This document shows positions 36,491-46,067 of a stretch of DNA of 64,000 nucleotides, in pieces (position 1 is the stretch's first letter; each line of letters begins with the position of its first letter). Under the pieces are notes generated by a model. The model saw nothing but the letters and a program-made list of their open reading frames with translations, was not told where the DNA came from and did not search any database. This stretch comes from Planctomycetota bacterium (GTDB taxonomy: Bacteria; Planctomycetota; Planctomycetia; Pirellulales; Pirellulaceae): contig CAUJHS010000022.1 in NCBI GenBank assembly GCA_963204915.1, forward strand, positions 186,001 to 250,000, given 5' to 3'. Position numbers and translations under genes: made by a program.

Positions 36491-37834
36491 ATGAGCAACT
36501 TGATCATTAGCGTTTCCGGCCTGCGAGGCGTCGTAGGCAAAAGCCTTACGCCCGAAGTCGCACTCCGCTATGCGTGTGCGATGGCGACGGGTCTTCCCGA
36601 CGGGCCAATTGTATTGACCCGCGACGGCCGCGCTACCGGAAAAATGCTGGCCGATGTGGTGCGCGGCGGGTTGTGCGCCGCCGGACGCACCGTGATCGAC
36701 GCAGGCATCGCCGCCACTCCAACCACCGGCGTTCTGGTGCGCAGCTACGCCGCGGCGGGGGGCGTGCAAATTTCGGCCAGCCATAACCCGGCGGAGTACA
36801 ACGGTTTAAAGCTCTTCTCGGCGCGGGGGCGGGTCCTCGACTCCGCCGCCGGCCAGCAAGTGCTGCGTCGCTATGAAAGCGGCGACATTGGCTGGGTTGA
36901 TCATACGCTGATCGGTGATGTTCGTCCTTGCCCTAACCCCCATGATGAACATTTGCGCCTGGTTCTGAAGACGGTCAATGTCGAAGCGATTCGCGCGCGG
37001 CGTTTCCGTGTACTGCTCGACTCGAACCACGGCGCTGGCAGCGTCTTGGGACGAGCGTTGCTCGACGCGCTCGGTTGTGACGTGACCATTCTCGGCGGCG
37101 AACCGGATGGATTATTTGAACACTCTCCCGAACCCATCGCGGAAAACCTGCAAACGGTTTGTCGCGAAGTGGCCGACGCGGCGGTCGATGTCGGCTTTTG
37201 CCAAGACCCCGACGCCGACCGTTTGGCCGTAATCGACGCATCAGGCCGCTATTTGGGAGAGGAGTATACGCTCGCGCTGTGCCTGGATCATGTGCTGCGG
37301 CTGCGCCCCGGTCCGGTCGTGGTGAACTGCGCTACGAGCCGGATGAACGAGGACATTGCCGCCAAATACGGGGCGCCGTTTTTCCGCACGCCTGTGGGCG
37401 AAGCCAATGTTGTGGAAGTGATGCTCACGCAAATGGCCACCTTCGGCGGCGAAGGCAACGGAGGCCCCATCAATCCGCAAGTGGGTTACGTGCGCGATAG
37501 TTTCGTGGGCATGGCGACCATTCTCGACGCGATGGCCGCGACCGGCAAGACTGTGGCCGACCTGGCCGATGAGTTGCCGCGGTACGAAATTCACAAAACG
37601 AAAATGGCCGTAGACGCCTGCAAGATTGCAGGCGTGTTGGCGGCGTTAGAACAACGGTTCGAGGGGGCTACGCCCGATTATCAAGACGGTTTGAGGCTGA
37701 ATTTCGACAAGAGCTGGCTCCTCGTGCGGGCCAGCAATACCGAGCCGATCATTCGCGCCATTGCTGAAGCCGAAACCGCCGAAGAAGCCGTCTGCCTTTG
37801 CGCCAAAGCCGCGGAGGTCATTGCGAAACATTGA
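36491..37834 (+). CDS. Phosphoglucomutase/phosphomannomutase family (GlmM-like)
   Basis: Protein of 447 residues of the alpha-D-phosphohexomutase family. The start SNLIISVSGLRGVVGKSLTP is typical of the family. The phosphoserine loop SASHNPAEYNG puts the catalytic serine at Ser97; DPDADRLAVID is the metal-binding loop; GEGNGGPI is the sugar-binding loop; RASNTEPIIRAIAE is the C-terminal phosphate-binding loop. The sequence could be glucosamine-1-phosphate mutase (cell wall) or phosphomannomutase; the loops cannot settle this by eye. The frame is open 69 codons upstream, but the family start is at 36491, so the longer reading was rejected. Confidence 0.92.
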   Translation: MSNLIISVSGLRGVVGKSLTPEVALRYACAMATGLPDGPIVLTRDGRATGKMLADVVRGGLCAAGRTVIDAGIAATPTTGVLVRSYAAAGGVQISASHNPAEYNGLKLFSARGRVLDSAAGQQVLRRYESGDIGWVDHTLIGDVRPCPNPHDEHLRLVLKTVNVEAIRARRFRVLLDSNHGAGSVLGRALLDALGCDVTILGGEPDGLFEHSPEPIAENLQTVCREVADAAVDVGFCQDPDADRLAVIDASGRYLGEEYTLALCLDHVLRLRPGPVVVNCATSRMNEDIAAKYGAPFFRTPVGEANVVEVMLTQMATFGGEGNGGPINPQVGYVRDSFVGMATILDAMAATGKTVADLADELPRYEIHKTKMAVDACKIAGVLAALEQRFEGATPDYQDGLRLNFDKSWLLVRASNTEPIIRAIAEAETAEEAVCLCAKAAEVIAKH

Positions 37835-37921
37835 TGCCCGAAATGCAAAACCGTAGCCAGGCGACGAAAGGCCTGAAGGTGTATTGTCCAGGGCGAATAT
37901 CGAACGCGTAGCGTAAGGTAT

Positions 37922-37966
37922 AAAAAAGAAACTCCTCGCTCCCGGCAGGTGCGCCGAGGCGAGGAG
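37922..37966 (-). terminator. Terminator of the HU gene
   Basis: Read on the minus strand, CTCCTCGC (37966-37959) pairs with GCGAGGAG (37939-37932) and is followed by TTTCTTTTTT. It lies about 37 bases after the HU stop codon. On the plus strand it is also 98 bases after the phosphohexomutase stop and may act for both genes. Confidence 0.75.
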
Positions 37967-38002
37967 CCTGTGTTTTGGCAGGGTGCGCCGAACTGAGGGC
38001 AG

Positions 38003-38323
38003 TTAGCCCACCATTTCCTTGAGCGCCTTCAGAGGGCGTACTTTAACGGCGGTGCTGGCCGGCTTGGCGTTAAGCCATACTTCTTCACCCGTGGCGGGGT
38101 TGCGGCCCTTGCGCTTCGGGAGGGCTTTCTTTTCGACACGCACGATCTTGCACAGCCCCGGAATCGTGAACTGGCCGACGGCGCCCTTCTTCATGTTGTC
38201 GTTGATTTGTTGGGTCAGCGCTTCTAATACTGCGGCTACGTCCTTCTTGCTCAAGCCCGTGCTCTCGGCAATGTTGGCGTAGATTTCCGACTTCGAGGGG
38301 GCCTTTTGAGCGGCCTTCGCCAT
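38003..38323 (-). CDS. HU-family DNA-binding protein
   Basis: Protein of 106 residues. The family core is clear: KSEIYANIAESTGLSKKDVA, then the dimer core, then the DNA-binding arm with GRNPATGEEV and the close VKVRPLKALKEMV. HU/IHF proteins bend DNA and compact the nucleoid. It is slightly longer than E. coli HU (90) because of a short basic N-terminal piece (MAKAAQKAP). The ATG at 38323 is preferred; the frame is open 30 codons further upstream but that stretch overlaps the promoter (38385-38413). Confidence 0.95.
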   Translation of the reverse strand: MAKAAQKAPSKSEIYANIAESTGLSKKDVAAVLEALTQQINDNMKKGAVGQFTIPGLCKIVRVEKKALPKRKGRNPATGEEVWLNAKPASTAVKVRPLKALKEMVG

Positions 38324-38384
38324 GGTGACGACCCTTTCGTGAAAGTGAAGTGATTTGTTCGCGTCTGTTGTAAAAGACTGGGAA

Positions 38385-38413
38385 ATTAGAAAATCCTTCC
38401 CGCCGCTTTGCAA
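38385..38413 (-). promoter_or_regulatory. Promoter of the HU gene
   Basis: On the minus strand TTGCAA (38413-38408) and TCTAAT (38390-38385) are separated by 17 bases; transcription would start near 38378 with a leader of about 55 bases. The 406-base gap between the HU gene and the propeller gene holds this and one plus-strand promoter and no gene. Confidence 0.65.
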
Positions 38414-38622
38414 CCCATGATGAGCAAAAAACGCGGGAAATTCAAAAGAAAATGGGGCTTTGCGGCAAGTTTTCCGCTTTTTCCAACTTCTCGGACCCGT
38501 TTTGACGCGATTGGGCGGACGAGCGGCAAGATGGGGCCCGCGTCCCAGTGCGACCCCAAAATGGCTCGAACGCTAGTTTTCCGATCTCTCTCAGGCGGGT
38601 CAGATCGCCGTCAGGCAAATCG

Positions 38623-38651
38623 TTGCCCCCGCGTACACAAAGGAATAAGAT
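38623..38651 (+). promoter_or_regulatory. Promoter of the large propeller gene
   Basis: TTGCCC (38623-38628) and TAAGAT (38646-38651) with a 17-base spacer. The expected transcription start near 38658 makes the in-frame GTG at 38661 unlikely as a start codon and favours the ATG at 38730. Confidence 0.55.
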
Positions 38652-38729
38652 AGGCTACCAGTGAGGCTGCGCCGTCGCCCTGCGCGCGGAGCGCCCGCTG
38701 CGATTTCCCCCTCCTCGGGAGCATATGGA

Positions 38730-41700
38730 ATGAGGATGGATCGACTACCGTGCGTTGGAAGTTGGCGTCGCCCACTGTTTTCCACCCTAATTAGGGGTGC
38801 TTTCTTTGGCGTCATTTTTTGTTTCGCGAGCAGCCCACCCCTTTGGGCTCAAGTGATTTTCGGCAATCCTCGCCCCGAAGGAGAGGAGCGAGACAACGTG
38901 TTTGTCTTGCCCGACCGCGAGTTGCGGCAACTCATCGAGGGAGCGAAAGAGGCCATCGCGCAACAACGCTACGGTGATGCCGTGGATGCGCTCAACCAGT
39001 TGTTAGTCGATCCTCAGATGGAGGACTATTTCCTTGGCGACTCGAACGACGCGACGCAACTCAGCCTCAAGGCCGAAGCGCGTCGACTGCTGGGAAACAT
39101 GCCCCCTGGCGGTCGTGAAGCCTATGAACAAAAACTAGGACGCGAAGCCAAGCAACTCTTGGACGAAGCCGTCCAACAGGCGAACCCCGAACAGTTAGCT
39201 CAGGTCGCGCGGCTTTACTTCCATACGCAAGCAGGTATGGAAGCCGCCATGTTGTTAGGCCGTTATCATCTCCAACGCGGCCGACCGCTGGCTGGGGCGT
39301 TATGGCTTAAGCGGTTGGCGGAAGCGTCACAACAAGCGTCTCAGCACGGGGCCGCCTCGGCGCCGTATAACCCCAGCACGAAGTATGATCCAGAGATGTC
39401 GGTGCTCCTGGCCGAGTGCTGGCTTGACGCCGGTTTGCAGGAAAGCGCTCGGCAAGTCCTGGTCGATTTGAAGCGACGTTCGCCGAAGAGCCGCGTACGC
39501 ATTGGCGATGAGCAAACCGCGTTGTTCACCGCCGACGCCGACGCGCTGGAATGGCTCGGGCAAGTTGTCGCGGCGCGTCGCGAGAGCGGTTCGCTGCGGG
39601 ACGCCGATTGGACCCTATTTCGGGGCGATCCCGCCCGTAACGCACAAACCGCGGGCGGCTTTCCCTTGCCGCAGTTCATTTGGAAGGCGCCGGTGTCGAA
39701 TGACCCAGCCGACGTCGACACCATTGCACGGATCGACAAGTCCGAGTTTCGCAGCGCGCAAGTGCCTGCGCTGCCGGCGGGACAACCGCTGGCTGTGGGC
39801 GATTTAGTGGTCATGCGCACTCCGGAACAAGTGGTGGGCGTCGATTTTCGGCAGGGCAAGCGCGTCTGGCTGTTTCCGCCTCCCAACTCCATCTTCGACC
39901 GTTCGCTGGAAAGCGACGACTCGCTGCCGACTCCGCTAGCGGAAGACGAACAGCGCAAAGAGTTAAAGCAGCGCATCTGGGAGGATGCGCCGTACGGGCA
40001 AATCAGCAGCGACAGTGAAGCGGTGTACTTTGTGCATGATCTGGGCTACGCCTTCGAGGGGATGCGTCAAACCCTCGTAGGCCAAGGAGGATTTCGCATT
40101 CCGAATCCCAAAGCGCCCAAGTCGTTCAATCAGCTCGTGGCGCTGGATCTTCGAGGCGAAGGCAAGTTGCGCTGGATTGTGGGGGGTGAGAATGGCGAGA
40201 ACGAACCTCGGTTGGCCGGCGCTTTCTTCCTCGGGCCGCCGTTGCCGCTATCGGGGCAACTTTACACCCTTGCGGAAGTCAACGCCGAGATCCGTCTGGT
40301 CGTGCTGGACGCCGCCACGGGACAGTTGCAATGGGCGCAGCAATTGGCGCATGTGGATCCCTCGGTGGAAACCATCATGTATGACGCCTATCGTCGACTG
40401 GCGGGCGCCACGCCCTCGTTTGCCGACGGGGTGCTGGTGTGTCCCACGTCAGCCGGCGCGGTGGTCGCGGTCGATGTCGCCGCACGATCGCTGTTGTGGG
40501 GTTATCAATACCAACGCAATGCCGTCAGCCAAAACGCCATTGCCGGCATGATGATGTACAACGCGCAATCGCCGGAAATGGGCAAACGTTGGGCCGATGG
40601 TCTGGCGGTGATTTCCGAAGGTCGCGTGCTGATCACTCCCGTGGAATCGGAATTCCTCCACTGTTTGGATTTGCTCACCGGTGAAATGGTCTGGCAACAA
40701 CCGCGCGGCGAATCGCTATTTATTGGCGGCGTCCATGGTGGTCGGGTCGGCGTGGTCGGCAAGAGCCACATTACCGGTTATGACCTGGCTACTGGTAAGA
40801 TTCTTTGGGAGCAAGGGGCCGGCCTTCCCACAGGGCGCGGCTTCGTGAGCAACGGCGATTACTTCCAACCCGTTTATCATGGTGCTTCGAACGATAAGGA
40901 TGAACAAGGCTCGCGTTTTGAGCTATTGCAGCTCGATTTGCGAACGGGCGGCGTTGAGGCCCGCGTTGAAACCGACGTACCACTGGGCAATCTGATTTGC
41001 CATCGCGAGCAAATCGTCTCGCAAGGCGCTCAGTGGGTTGGGGCGTTGTACCAGGTCGAGCCACTGCGGCAGGTCGTGGCCGAGCGTTTGGCGTCGAATG
41101 AAGACGACGCCTGGGCGGTCGCCCGGAAAGCTCAGCTTTTGCGGCACGATGGCAAGGACGACGAAGCGCTCGTCGCCCTGCGGCGCGCGTATGAGTTGGA
41201 CAACCAAGACGATTACACGCGGCAGTTGCTCATCGATACGATGCTGAAATTTCTGGCGCAAGATTTCGCCGCCCATCGCGACTTCGTCGATGAAATTCAG
41301 CGGCTCGACCCTACGTCGGATCAACGCAGCGAATTTTTGAGGCTCTTGATCGCCGGTTACCAGAAGACCGGAGAGTTAGACAAAGCCTTTGACTCGGCGC
41401 TCAAACTGGCCGGACTGGAATTGCGCGAAGGCGTTGGACCGGCCCGACCGCCGATGGATCAGATTGGCGCTCATCTCACGGTGCGGCGCGATCGCTGGAT
41501 TCGCGCCCGGTTAAAGGAACTAATTGACTCGGCGGAAGCCGAACAACGCGCCGCGATCGACGCCGTTGTCGCGCAGCGGTTGGAAGAAGCCCTCGCTGCC
41601 GATGCGCCTTCTGCGTTGAATCGTTTCATCAATTACTTTGGGTCGCATCCGTTATCCGATCGGGCTCGCATGCGCCTAGCCGAGAAAGTGATCGAATCGG

Positions 41701-43628
41701 GCGGTTTCCTTGAGGCGGAACTCCTGCTTGTGCGGCTGCAAGATGCAAAAGATCCCGCCGTGGCGGCGCCCGCGAACTTCGCGCTGGCGCGGCTCATGGA
41801 GCGAGCCCAACGTTGGAGCGAAGCCGCCCATTACTATCGCCGGCTCGAACAATACTGGCCAGACGCGATCCTGGAAAACAACCAGACTGCGACGCAGCTC
41901 TTAGCCGCTATCGGTCAGGATACGCCGCTGGGGCAAGCCTTGGCCGGCAGGCATGTCTGGCCGACGGGCCGCGTAGAGTCGACGCCCACCGAGGACAAAC
42001 TCGCCAATAACTCACCCTACCAAAAAGTTTTTCCCATTCCCCTGACCCAGTCGATCGGCGGACTGCCCGCGGGAGTGCGCATTGCGTACGATCCGCCGCA
42101 GAGCCAATTGGTGTTGCGTGACGCAGACGGCCGGGAGTTGACGACGATTTTCGTGGCGAACCCGCATCAAAGCATGCGGTATCCGATGAATCCGTCGAGC
42201 AGCAGCGTGTACCACGCCAAGGCGCATGGCCATCTGGTGTTAGTGTCTTTTGGCGCTCAATTAATGGCGTTCAACACGTTGGACAGTGGGCAAGGCGCCG
42301 GCGAAGCGACCTTATGGTCGGAAGACGTCGACCATGAACCCGACAGCAACATTCGCGGGCAGCGCATTGCGCAGGTGCCGCAGCATAATCCTTGGGGCGA
42401 CACCCTTTATTTTGCTGCGAATGGGTCCGTTCCTATCGGAAGATTCGGCCCCGTCAACGAGCATGGCGTGTGCTTGCAACGACGCAGCGAACTGTTGTGC
42501 GTTCATCCGCTCACGGGCGAACCCATTTGGACGCGGGAAAACATCGAACCCGGTTCGGAAGTGTTTGGCGACGAAGAATATCTGATCGTCATTCCGCATG
42601 ACGGCCGCCAGGCGATGGTGCTCGGAGCGCTCGACGGAGCGTTACTCGGCCATCGCGACGTACCGGCGCGCAGCAATCGCTGGACCACACTCGGCCGGCG
42701 CGTGTTGAGTTTCCGGCAAGAGTCGAAAGAAATGAAGTTGCGCATGGACGATCTGGTGGCCCCCTCGCCGCAAGACTGGGAACGTTCGTTCGCACTTGAA
42801 TCCAAGGGTTGTCTTGTGGAGCGGGACAAGCTGGCGGTGCTCGAGCCCAGCGGCAAGTTTACGCTCCTTTCTCTTGTGGACGGAGCAACATTGATCGAAA
42901 CGCAATTGGAGCGAGAACGTTCGCTGAAGAGCATCTACGTGCTGCCGTCGGAAGATCAGTACCTGCTCTTTACCAACTCGCTGTACCGTGAAGACGGCGC
43001 CGTTTCCTATCAGCCGCCGGCCATTCCCGATGCGCCGCTGGTGAACGGGCGCATTTATGCGTTTGATCGCGTCACGGGGAAATCGCTATGGCCGTCGCCA
43101 GCGTTCGTCGAACAATGGGGCCTGCCACTCGATCAACCAACAGGAACGCCCGTACTGCTGCTTATGCGGCGAGAAATGCGCAGCGGCGGAGGCGGCGCTC
43201 ATCGGAATGCGTTGGCGGTAATGTGCCTGGATCGACGCGATGGTACACTGATTTACGAAAAGAACGATATGGCCGCGAACGCCGGCATGGGCAACGATAA
43301 GTACACGCTCCAGGCCAACCCCGCGGGCGATATTGTTACGTTGGCGCTTCCGTATTTGGGCGTGACCTTCCGCTTTACCGACGAGCCCCGACCTCCGCAA
43401 CCGCCTGTTGAAACCGGCGTCTTAAGCATGGCGCCGCCGCCTGAGGGCGCGGTGGTCAACGCGGGGCCATTCTATCGTCCGGTTCTGCCGCCGGGCGTTC
43501 CGGCGGTTCCACCTCCTCCGGGAATTGGACCGCCTCAAGCAATTCCCCAGGGAGTCCGGCTGAACGTAGGAGGCCGGCTCATTCCGCTGTTTCCCGGCTT
43601 GCCCCAGCCGCAACAAAGGCAACCTTGA
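38730..43628 (+). CDS. Very large PQQ-binding-like beta-propeller protein with TPR segment
   Basis: Protein of 1632 residues. N-terminal signal/anchor (RPLFSTLIRGAFFGVIFCFASSPPLWA), a TPR-like helical part (about 50-260), a first PQQ-type propeller (about 300-800) with blades such as GKRVWLFPPP, LVALDLRGEGKLRWIV and LDLLTGEMVWQQPRG, a TPR-like stretch with DDEALVALRRAYELDNQDDY (about 800-1080), a second propeller (about 1090-1560) and a proline-rich tail. GGGAG (38717-38721) precedes the ATG by eight bases. Such proteins are exported and may bind ligands on the propeller face; the catalytic residues of PQQ dehydrogenases are not evident, so an enzyme role is not claimed. Confidence 0.88.
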   Translation: MRMDRLPCVGSWRRPLFSTLIRGAFFGVIFCFASSPPLWAQVIFGNPRPEGEERDNVFVLPDRELRQLIEGAKEAIAQQRYGDAVDALNQLLVDPQMEDYFLGDSNDATQLSLKAEARRLLGNMPPGGREAYEQKLGREAKQLLDEAVQQANPEQLAQVARLYFHTQAGMEAAMLLGRYHLQRGRPLAGALWLKRLAEASQQASQHGAASAPYNPSTKYDPEMSVLLAECWLDAGLQESARQVLVDLKRRSPKSRVRIGDEQTALFTADADALEWLGQVVAARRESGSLRDADWTLFRGDPARNAQTAGGFPLPQFIWKAPVSNDPADVDTIARIDKSEFRSAQVPALPAGQPLAVGDLVVMRTPEQVVGVDFRQGKRVWLFPPPNSIFDRSLESDDSLPTPLAEDEQRKELKQRIWEDAPYGQISSDSEAVYFVHDLGYAFEGMRQTLVGQGGFRIPNPKAPKSFNQLVALDLRGEGKLRWIVGGENGENEPRLAGAFFLGPPLPLSGQLYTLAEVNAEIRLVVLDAATGQLQWAQQLAHVDPSVETIMYDAYRRLAGATPSFADGVLVCPTSAGAVVAVDVAARSLLWGYQYQRNAVSQNAIAGMMMYNAQSPEMGKRWADGLAVISEGRVLITPVESEFLHCLDLLTGEMVWQQPRGESLFIGGVHGGRVGVVGKSHITGYDLATGKILWEQGAGLPTGRGFVSNGDYFQPVYHGASNDKDEQGSRFELLQLDLRTGGVEARVETDVPLGNLICHREQIVSQGAQWVGALYQVEPLRQVVAERLASNEDDAWAVARKAQLLRHDGKDDEALVALRRAYELDNQDDYTRQLLIDTMLKFLAQDFAAHRDFVDEIQRLDPTSDQRSEFLRLLIAGYQKTGELDKAFDSALKLAGLELREGVGPARPPMDQIGAHLTVRRDRWIRARLKELIDSAEAEQRAAIDAVVAQRLEEALAADAPSALNRFINYFGSHPLSDRARMRLAEKVIESGGFLEAELLLVRLQDAKDPAVAAPANFALARLMERAQRWSEAAHYYRRLEQYWPDAILENNQTATQLLAAIGQDTPLGQALAGRHVWPTGRVESTPTEDKLANNSPYQKVFPIPLTQSIGGLPAGVRIAYDPPQSQLVLRDADGRELTTIFVANPHQSMRYPMNPSSSSVYHAKAHGHLVLVSFGAQLMAFNTLDSGQGAGEATLWSEDVDHEPDSNIRGQRIAQVPQHNPWGDTLYFAANGSVPIGRFGPVNEHGVCLQRRSELLCVHPLTGEPIWTRENIEPGSEVFGDEEYLIVIPHDGRQAMVLGALDGALLGHRDVPARSNRWTTLGRRVLSFRQESKEMKLRMDDLVAPSPQDWERSFALESKGCLVERDKLAVLEPSGKFTLLSLVDGATLIETQLERERSLKSIYVLPSEDQYLLFTNSLYREDGAVSYQPPAIPDAPLVNGRIYAFDRVTGKSLWPSPAFVEQWGLPLDQPTGTPVLLLMRREMRSGGGGAHRNALAVMCLDRRDGTLIYEKNDMAANAGMGNDKYTLQANPAGDIVTLALPYLGVTFRFTDEPRPPQPPVETGVLSMAPPPEGAVVNAGPFYRPVLPPGVPAVPPPPGIGPPQAIPQGVRLNVGGRLIPLFPGLPQPQQRQP

Positions 43629-43673
43629 CCAAATGAGCGCCGAACCTCGACGCGGTCGATCCGCCTGCGCGAG

Positions 43674-44357
43674 TTACTCAGAAACTGTGAGCCAGCGATA
43701 GTTCCATAACGGATTGCCACAGACGCGACACTTCTCACTATTTTCTAGCGGCGCGCCGTGGCATTCGTGGCAGTCTTGAATCGCAGGAAGCCAAAACATT
43801 TGCTGGTTGCGCAGCTCGTTCGCATCCAGCGGATGTCCAAACGCCACCGCAGTAACGATATCCACGGCCAACGGATACAGGCGATAAAGGACAAGCGGCG
43901 CTCGGTGCGCCTCGGGGTACACCTTTTCCAGGTAGCCCGAAAACGCCAGTCGTCGTTCGTCGTCGTTCAGCGCAAGATAACGATCGAGGCGCTTGCGGAC
44001 CTGGGGGTTCTGAGCGTAGTCGCCAAGCCGCAAACTGGCCAGCCACGCCACGTACCAATCGCGATCTTTAACATAGCCCCGCGCGTGCGCGCGATAGGCC
44101 GATTCGGCAATCTCAAAGAGTTCAATTTCAACTTTCGCCGCCAGTTCGCTCTTGAGAGGCGAAATGGGCAGGAGCATCGAATCGGCGCCGATCTTCGATT
44201 CAACATCCTCGTGAATGCGCGTAAACAGCAGGTTTCGTAAGGTTGTTAAGCCATCGGCCAGGCTATTCACCACCTGCATGGCGCGCTCACGGTGTTCGTG
44301 TTCGCCCAGCAATCGCCCTGCTTCTTCCCGACGCACGGCGCAATCTTTCAAATCCAT
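43674..44357 (-). CDS. Conserved protein with C-terminal zinc ribbon
   Basis: Protein of 227 residues with no named family recognised. Residues 1-190 are helical and soluble, rich in charged residues and Leu/Arg. The C-terminus carries two cysteine pairs, CHEC and CRVC, spaced as a rubredoxin-like zinc ribbon; the first pair also reads CxxCH, but a heme role seems unlikely without a signal peptide. The ATG at 44357 is preceded by a GTG codon in frame; a GGGAG lies 12 bases upstream. It converges on the large propeller gene with 45 bases between the stops. Confidence 0.75.
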   Translation of the reverse strand: MDLKDCAVRREEAGRLLGEHEHRERAMQVVNSLADGLTTLRNLLFTRIHEDVESKIGADSMLLPISPLKSELAAKVEIELFEIAESAYRAHARGYVKDRDWYVAWLASLRLGDYAQNPQVRKRLDRYLALNDDERRLAFSGYLEKVYPEAHRAPLVLYRLYPLAVDIVTAVAFGHPLDANELRNQQMFWLPAIQDCHECHGAPLENSEKCRVCGNPLWNYRWLTVSE

Positions 44358-44524
44358 CACGCGCCCCCGCTCCCATTTTGAGTTGGCAGTCCAGCAACGC
44401 TAACCGCCATCATCGCGGGGCAAACCGCATTTGACAATCCTTCTTCAATAGGAATTTATATAAAGCAAAGGCGCAACTTCCGCATTCCACTCCGTCAAAG
44501 GTTGCTAACCGCCTTGGCAACGAT

Positions 44525-44552
44525 TTGACCCAGGCTCGCAAGCGAATATGAT
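44525..44552 (+). promoter_or_regulatory. Candidate promoter and long leader of the AstE-like gene
   Basis: TTGACC (44525-44530) and TATGAT (44547-44552) with a 16-base spacer would start transcription near 44559, about 270 bases before the chosen start codon. A second candidate, TTGACA at 44431 with TTTATA after 18 bases, lies further up. The 473-base gap (44358-44830) holds no gene I can support; GACAGTAC occurs twice with a 20-base period (44676 and 44696). Confidence 0.55.
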
Positions 44553-44830
44553 GGACCTTCCATTTTGCCCAAACGGTACAGAACTCAATCAACCGCCCAA
44601 GTGACGCACTCGGCTTGGTTTTGAACAACTCATATTCAAGTCGGCCTCTCCACACGTTACCAGCCCGCTCATTTCGACAGTACAACATCCTATCGGACAG
44701 TACGAATTCGTTTTGTCAGGACCTTCGCGCCATTGCCCCCATTTTGACGACGCGTCGCGCACTTGAACAACAAGCCCCCCTTACGCCACGGGTCGATCTT
44801 CCACTTTCTCCGCTCGCCCCCACCTACTTT

Positions 44831-45862
44831 ATGTCTCGCTGCATTGTTCGTCCCGATCACTTGGACTTGGATTCGCCCGGACGGCGCGATTATTGGGTCG
44901 CGCTGGAGCATGACAGCATCTGGGGAGATCATCTCCTGCCGCTGACCGTGTTCGTTGGTCCGCACGCACAACAGGGCGAAGGATTGGTCGCATTCGGTTC
45001 GAATCATGGCAATGAGTATGAAGGCCCCGTGGCGATCAAGCATCTCCTGCGCGAGATCGACCTCGAACATGTCACGGGACGCATCATCCTAATTCCCGTG
45101 CTGAATCCGGCCGCGTTCTGGGCCGGCACACGCGAAAGCACCCTCGACGACGGAGTAAACCTTAATCGGGCGTTTGTCGACGGCGCGGGAACCACGCCAG
45201 CGTTGGCCGGCATCACCCATCGCATTGCCGCGTTCGTGCGGCAATTCATCTGGCCGCGGGTCCACGTCGTGCTTGATCTGCACTCCGGCGGCGATGTCGC
45301 CCGCTTTGGTCTGTGCGCCAGTTTTCATCCACTTGATGACCCGGAACTGACGCGCAAAATCGAAAACACGGCGCGTTGGTTCGGCGTGCCGCTGCTCATG
45401 GTGTATCAAAACATGACTCCCGGGCTGCTTCCCAGCGAGGCCGAGCGATTGGGCAAAATCACCGTAGGCACCGAACTTGGCTGGGGACGGGCGGTCAACG
45501 CGGAAGGCGTGCGTTACGGCAAACACGGCGTGCGCGCCGCGGCCATTCATCACAACCAGATGCAGGGCGAGATTGCGCCCATCGGCTATCATCAGGCCGG
45601 CGCGCAGCGCAAGCTGGAAGTCGTCGACCGCGCATGTTACACGGTAGCGCCTTTCGCCGGTCATTATGAACCTTTGGTCGAGTGTGGGTCGGCAGTTCGG
45701 CGCGGACAAACGGTCGGCTTGCTACATGACTTTGACCACCTCGATGCCGAGCCGTGGCCCGCCGTGGCGGGTGTGGAAGGCGTGGTGCTGGCTCAGGCCT
45801 GGGTCGCGCCCGTCGCGCGAGGTCAGCATGTCGTGGTCGTCGGCCGTGAGATTGGCGTTTAG
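44831..45862 (+). CDS. Succinylglutamate desuccinylase/aspartoacylase-family hydrolase
   Basis: Protein of 343 residues of the AstE/AspA branch of M14-like zinc amidohydrolases. Zinc ligands are seen in [11 protein letters not shown] (His and Glu) and in [10 protein letters not shown] (His); LNRAF lies between them; the C-terminal part forms the beta-rich domain of the family. It probably removes an acyl group from an N-acyl amino acid or similar amide. The start at 44831 aligns with the family start; an open frame extends 72 codons upstream (TTG at 44615) but looks non-coding. It is followed after 205 bases by the SUMF1-like gene. Confidence 0.88.
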   Translation: MSRCIVRPDHLDLDSPGRRDYWVALEHDSIWGDHLLPLTVFVGPHAQQGEGLVAFGSNHGNEYEGPVAIKHLLREIDLEHVTGRIILIPVLNPAAFWAGTRESTLDDGVNLNRAFVDGAGTTPALAGITHRIAAFVRQFIWPRVHVVLDLHSGGDVARFGLCASFHPLDDPELTRKIENTARWFGVPLLMVYQNMTPGLLPSEAERLGKITVGTELGWGRAVNAEGVRYGKHGVRAAAIHHNQMQGEIAPIGYHQAGAQRKLEVVDRACYTVAPFAGHYEPLVECGSAVRRGQTVGLLHDFDHLDAEPWPAVAGVEGVVLAQAWVAPVARGQHVVVVGREIGV

Positions 45863-46067
45863 CAGCCCCTCACCCCCCGACTGGCGTACTCGGCCGCTTG
45901 ACGTATGCTGGGCGCCTGACGATGATAACGGTAAGCGCCGCAAAATGTCCCCGCCTCAAGGCGCTTTCGATTGGAGCCCACCACTGTTTCCTGTCGTTGG
46001 AGCGCTGCTTGTCTCTTGGCTGACCCACGACAAGCCGCCGCTTGTTTTGAGAATAAGGACTTGGAGC

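Noticed and set aside
44615-44830. N-terminal extension of the AstE-like protein from TTG at 44615
   Set aside because: The 72 residues have no family match and the family start aligns with 44831. It is kept as an open question in the findings because of the long leader.
45666-46067. Longer start for the SUMF1-like gene, overlapping the AstE-like gene
   Set aside because: The extra 134 codons overlap the C-terminal coding part of the AstE-like gene in another frame and the signal peptide starts only at 46068.
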